Assembly (NCBI GenBank): GCA_945867185.1
Contig: CAMBHM010000112.1
Span: 1 to 5,312, forward strand
Length of the DNA stretch: 5,312 nucleotides
Reading direction: 5' to 3'
Source of the DNA: Legionella genomosp. 1
GTDB taxonomy: Bacteria; Pseudomonadota; Gammaproteobacteria; Legionellales; Legionellaceae
Part shown: positions 3,850-5,312 of the stretch, piece after piece
How the letters are laid out: each line of letters starts with the position of its first letter
Position numbering within the stretch: the first letter of the stretch is position 1
Position numbers and translations under genes: made by a program
The notes under the pieces: model-generated
The model's database searches: none
What the model saw: the letters and a program-made list of their open reading frames with translations, nothing else
What the model was told of the DNA's origin: nothing

Positions 3850-5312
3850 ATGCCACAGAAATACATTACCGTGAATGGGGTTATGCAGAGAAACCCCGCC
3901 TATGTAGCGCCGGGAAAAGCCAGCGTCCCTGCTTCCCCCGCCTTAGCCATAGTGTCTTCTCTTGACGATGTGATGGCAGCCTCAGAAGTACAATCAGCAG
4001 CAACAGGCGTAGCCGTACCGATGGCAGAAAGCACCGCTGCTGCGGTTGAGATGCTCCAGGATGATGAGTTACTGAGACAGTATAAATCAAGAACGGCCTT
4101 AGAAGGGGGGGTGATCCTAGAGGAGCTTGGTAGAAAATTCGAGCAATTTGAGGTTCCTTTGGGTATGGTTAATAAACTGTTGATGTTACCTGACTTCAAA
4201 TTAGATTTTCTTATAGATGACAGTGGCTCGATGTCTAATCCAACTGACGTTGATGCAGCTGACGCCAATGAGCCCATGAAAACGGTCATTAGAGCCCTGC
4301 TTAAACGTGAGCCACGTGCGGGGGAAAAGATGACCCGCTTGCAAGAAGCGGAAGATCGCTTACATACCATGATTGGGTTCCTTGCGTATATTCCAGTAGC
4401 CTATATGCAACTGCGTTTTTTAAATGACAGACGCGTTCTGGTTTTAGACCGTTCCGGAAAAACACCTGAGGAATTTGAGGCTGATGCACATAAAAAAATT
4501 CGTGAGCATTTTAATTCGCTTCGTTTGGGCAGTACGCCTGTTTTGAGAGCATTACAAACTGGCTTTGAGCAACCAGGTCGATGGAGCCATTATTTCTTTA
4601 ATGATGGGACACCTGATGAGGGCGGGCCAGCGATTGTGAAACAAATTATAGAACGTAAAAATCCAGAAAATCACTGTTTGACTTTAATAAGTTGCACAAA
4701 CAATGATGCCGACACAGCGTGGATGAAAGCCGTTGATCAGGCTGAAGGAACAAAGTACGTCGCTGAGATTGATGACTACGCCGATGAAAAAGAAGAAGTT
4801 TCAAGGAAACAAGGGGCTGCCTTTCCTTTCTCTCGTGGTCTGTGGTTATTAAATCATTTGGCCGCCTCTTTCAGTCCATTTGATTTAGATGCCCTTGATG
4901 AAAATTTACCATTAACCCGAACAACATTGAGTAATATTTTAGGACGTCAGTTGAGTCCTAAAGAATACCAATATTACTTTGAAAAAAATCCCAATGCGGC
5001 ACTCTATGTTGGAGAGTATGTCCGTTTCTTAAATGAGCCGTTATTCGCACGACAAATTATCCCCTCAGCGGTGCAGGCGCAACGTGAGCTCACTGCGGGT
5101 TATGTCGAAACGATGCGTCCAGAAAGGCCTCTGCCGGATATCAGTCGTTCCTTAGATCCGATTACTGCAATAGCCCAGGCGATATTCTCTGAAACATACG
5201 CCTCTCGATCCGATGGTCTTGCAACGACCACGAGCGCGGCTACGGCAGTTGGTGGTGCTGGTGGTGGTGGTGGTGGTTGTGGTTGTGCTGGTGCTGGTGC
5301 TGGTGCTGGTGC
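3850..5312 (+). CDS. Large von Willebrand factor A domain protein with Gly/Ala-rich C-terminal tract (3' truncated)
   Basis: An open frame of 487 codons plus two bases that leaves the window without a stop. The vWA domain has a complete metal-ion-dependent adhesion site: DDSGSM (123-128, DxSxS) after the hydrophobic strand KLDFLI, GSTPVLRAL (227-235) with the metal-site Thr, and YFFNDGTPDEGG (248-259) with the distal Asp. The domain spans about 115-310. The N-terminus (KYITVNGVMQRNPAYVAPGK, 4-23) is not a signal peptide and is followed by an Ala-rich helical stretch; no membrane helix is visible. Residues 315-450 form an unrecognised, probably helical region (GRQLSPKEYQYYFEKNPNAA, 365-384). 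From 468 it turns to Gly/Ala with two Cys (477, 479). vWA domains bind protein partners through the metal ion. Lack of a signal peptide suggests cytosolic action or secretion by a specialised system such as type IV; that is inference. I know no name for it. Confidence 0.88.
   Translation, partial: MPQKYITVNGVMQRNPAYVAPGKASVPASPALAIVSSLDDVMAASEVQSAATGVAVPMAESTAAAVEMLQDDELLRQYKSRTALEGGVILEELGRKFEQFEVPLGMVNKLLMLPDFKLDFLIDDSGSMSNPTDVDAADANEPMKTVIRALLKREPRAGEKMTRLQEAEDRLHTMIGFLAYIPVAYMQLRFLNDRRVLVLDRSGKTPEEFEADAHKKIREHFNSLRLGSTPVLRALQTGFEQPGRWSHYFFNDGTPDEGGPAIVKQIIERKNPENHCLTLISCTNNDADTAWMKAVDQAEGTKYVAEIDDYADEKEEVSRKQGAAFPFSRGLWLLNHLAASFSPFDLDALDENLPLTRTTLSNILGRQLSPKEYQYYFEKNPNAALYVGEYVRFLNEPLFARQIIPSAVQAQRELTAGYVETMRPERPLPDISRSLDPITAIAQAIFSETYASRSDGLATTTSAATAVGGAGGGGGGCGCAGAGAGAG
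5251..5312 (+). repeat. In-frame GGT / GCTGGT simple repeat at the window edge
   Basis: GGT-rich codons (5251-5280, including six GGT in a row) are followed by four copies of the hexamer GCTGGT (5287-5310), and the window ends inside a fifth. It encodes poly-Gly then alternating Ala-Gly, with two TGT (Cys) codons between. Changes in copy number would keep the frame and alter tract length only. Confidence 0.85.

Noticed and set aside
3900..4370. Long open frames on the - strand across the vWA gene (156 and 69 codons)
   Set aside because: They lie opposite a + strand frame with strong ribosome site and a full MIDAS; their translations are Ser/Leu low-complexity with no motif.
1..5312. CRISPR array, tRNA, rRNA, IS ends or attachment site
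   Set aside because: No spaced direct repeats, cloverleaf, rRNA-like sequence, transposase or flanking target duplications were seen by eye on either strand.

Overview
The window reads as a gammaproteobacterial chromosome segment. The 5' half is ordinary core genome: the C-terminal half of ubiD, a Fre-type flavin reductase and a two-helix membrane protein, all on the + strand and joined by stop/start overlaps, followed by a convergent hspQ. The 3' half looks accessory: an endonuclease/exonuclease/phosphatase (EEP) superfamily protein with a C-terminal membrane hairpin on the - strand, and, divergent from it, a large von Willebrand factor A (vWA) protein whose reading frame runs off the right edge inside a Gly/Ala repeat. 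UbiD resembles that of other Gammaproteobacteria closely. The EEP plus vWA pair and a PmrA-like box would fit an intracellular Legionellales-type bacterium, but that placement is inference and no species is claimed.

Layout: 1-797 ubiD (5' truncated); 794-1483 fre-like reductase; 1483-1674 small membrane protein; 1671-1982 hspQ (-); 2052-3485 EEP protein (-); 3486-3849 divergent intergenic region; 3850 to the edge, vWA protein. The first three genes form one translationally coupled operon. Fre-type enzymes make reduced flavin, UbiX needs reduced FMN to make prenylated FMN, and UbiD uses prenylated FMN, so the pairing makes metabolic sense in ubiquinone synthesis. The operon and hspQ meet at a shared TTAA that supplies both TAA stops and sits at the centre of a 12-bp perfect palindrome.

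The most interesting stretch is the divergent region. Toward the right it holds a good sigma70-like promoter (TTGATT-17-TATAAA) about 260 bases before the vWA start, a possible 22-codon leader ORF, and a perfect 10-bp hairpin. The loop of that hairpin contains GGCTCCT, exactly complementary to AGGAGCC covering the vWA Shine-Dalgarno site. This suggests a leader RNA that hides the ribosome site through a loop-to-SD contact, possibly opened by translation of the leader ORF. Toward the left, a TATGAT -10 with a tandem PmrA-like box over the -35 position would drive the EEP gene and fixes its likely start. The EEP protein has the order of a eukaryotic neutral sphingomyelinase 1 (catalytic domain, then two membrane helices) but seems to lack the final SDH histidine.
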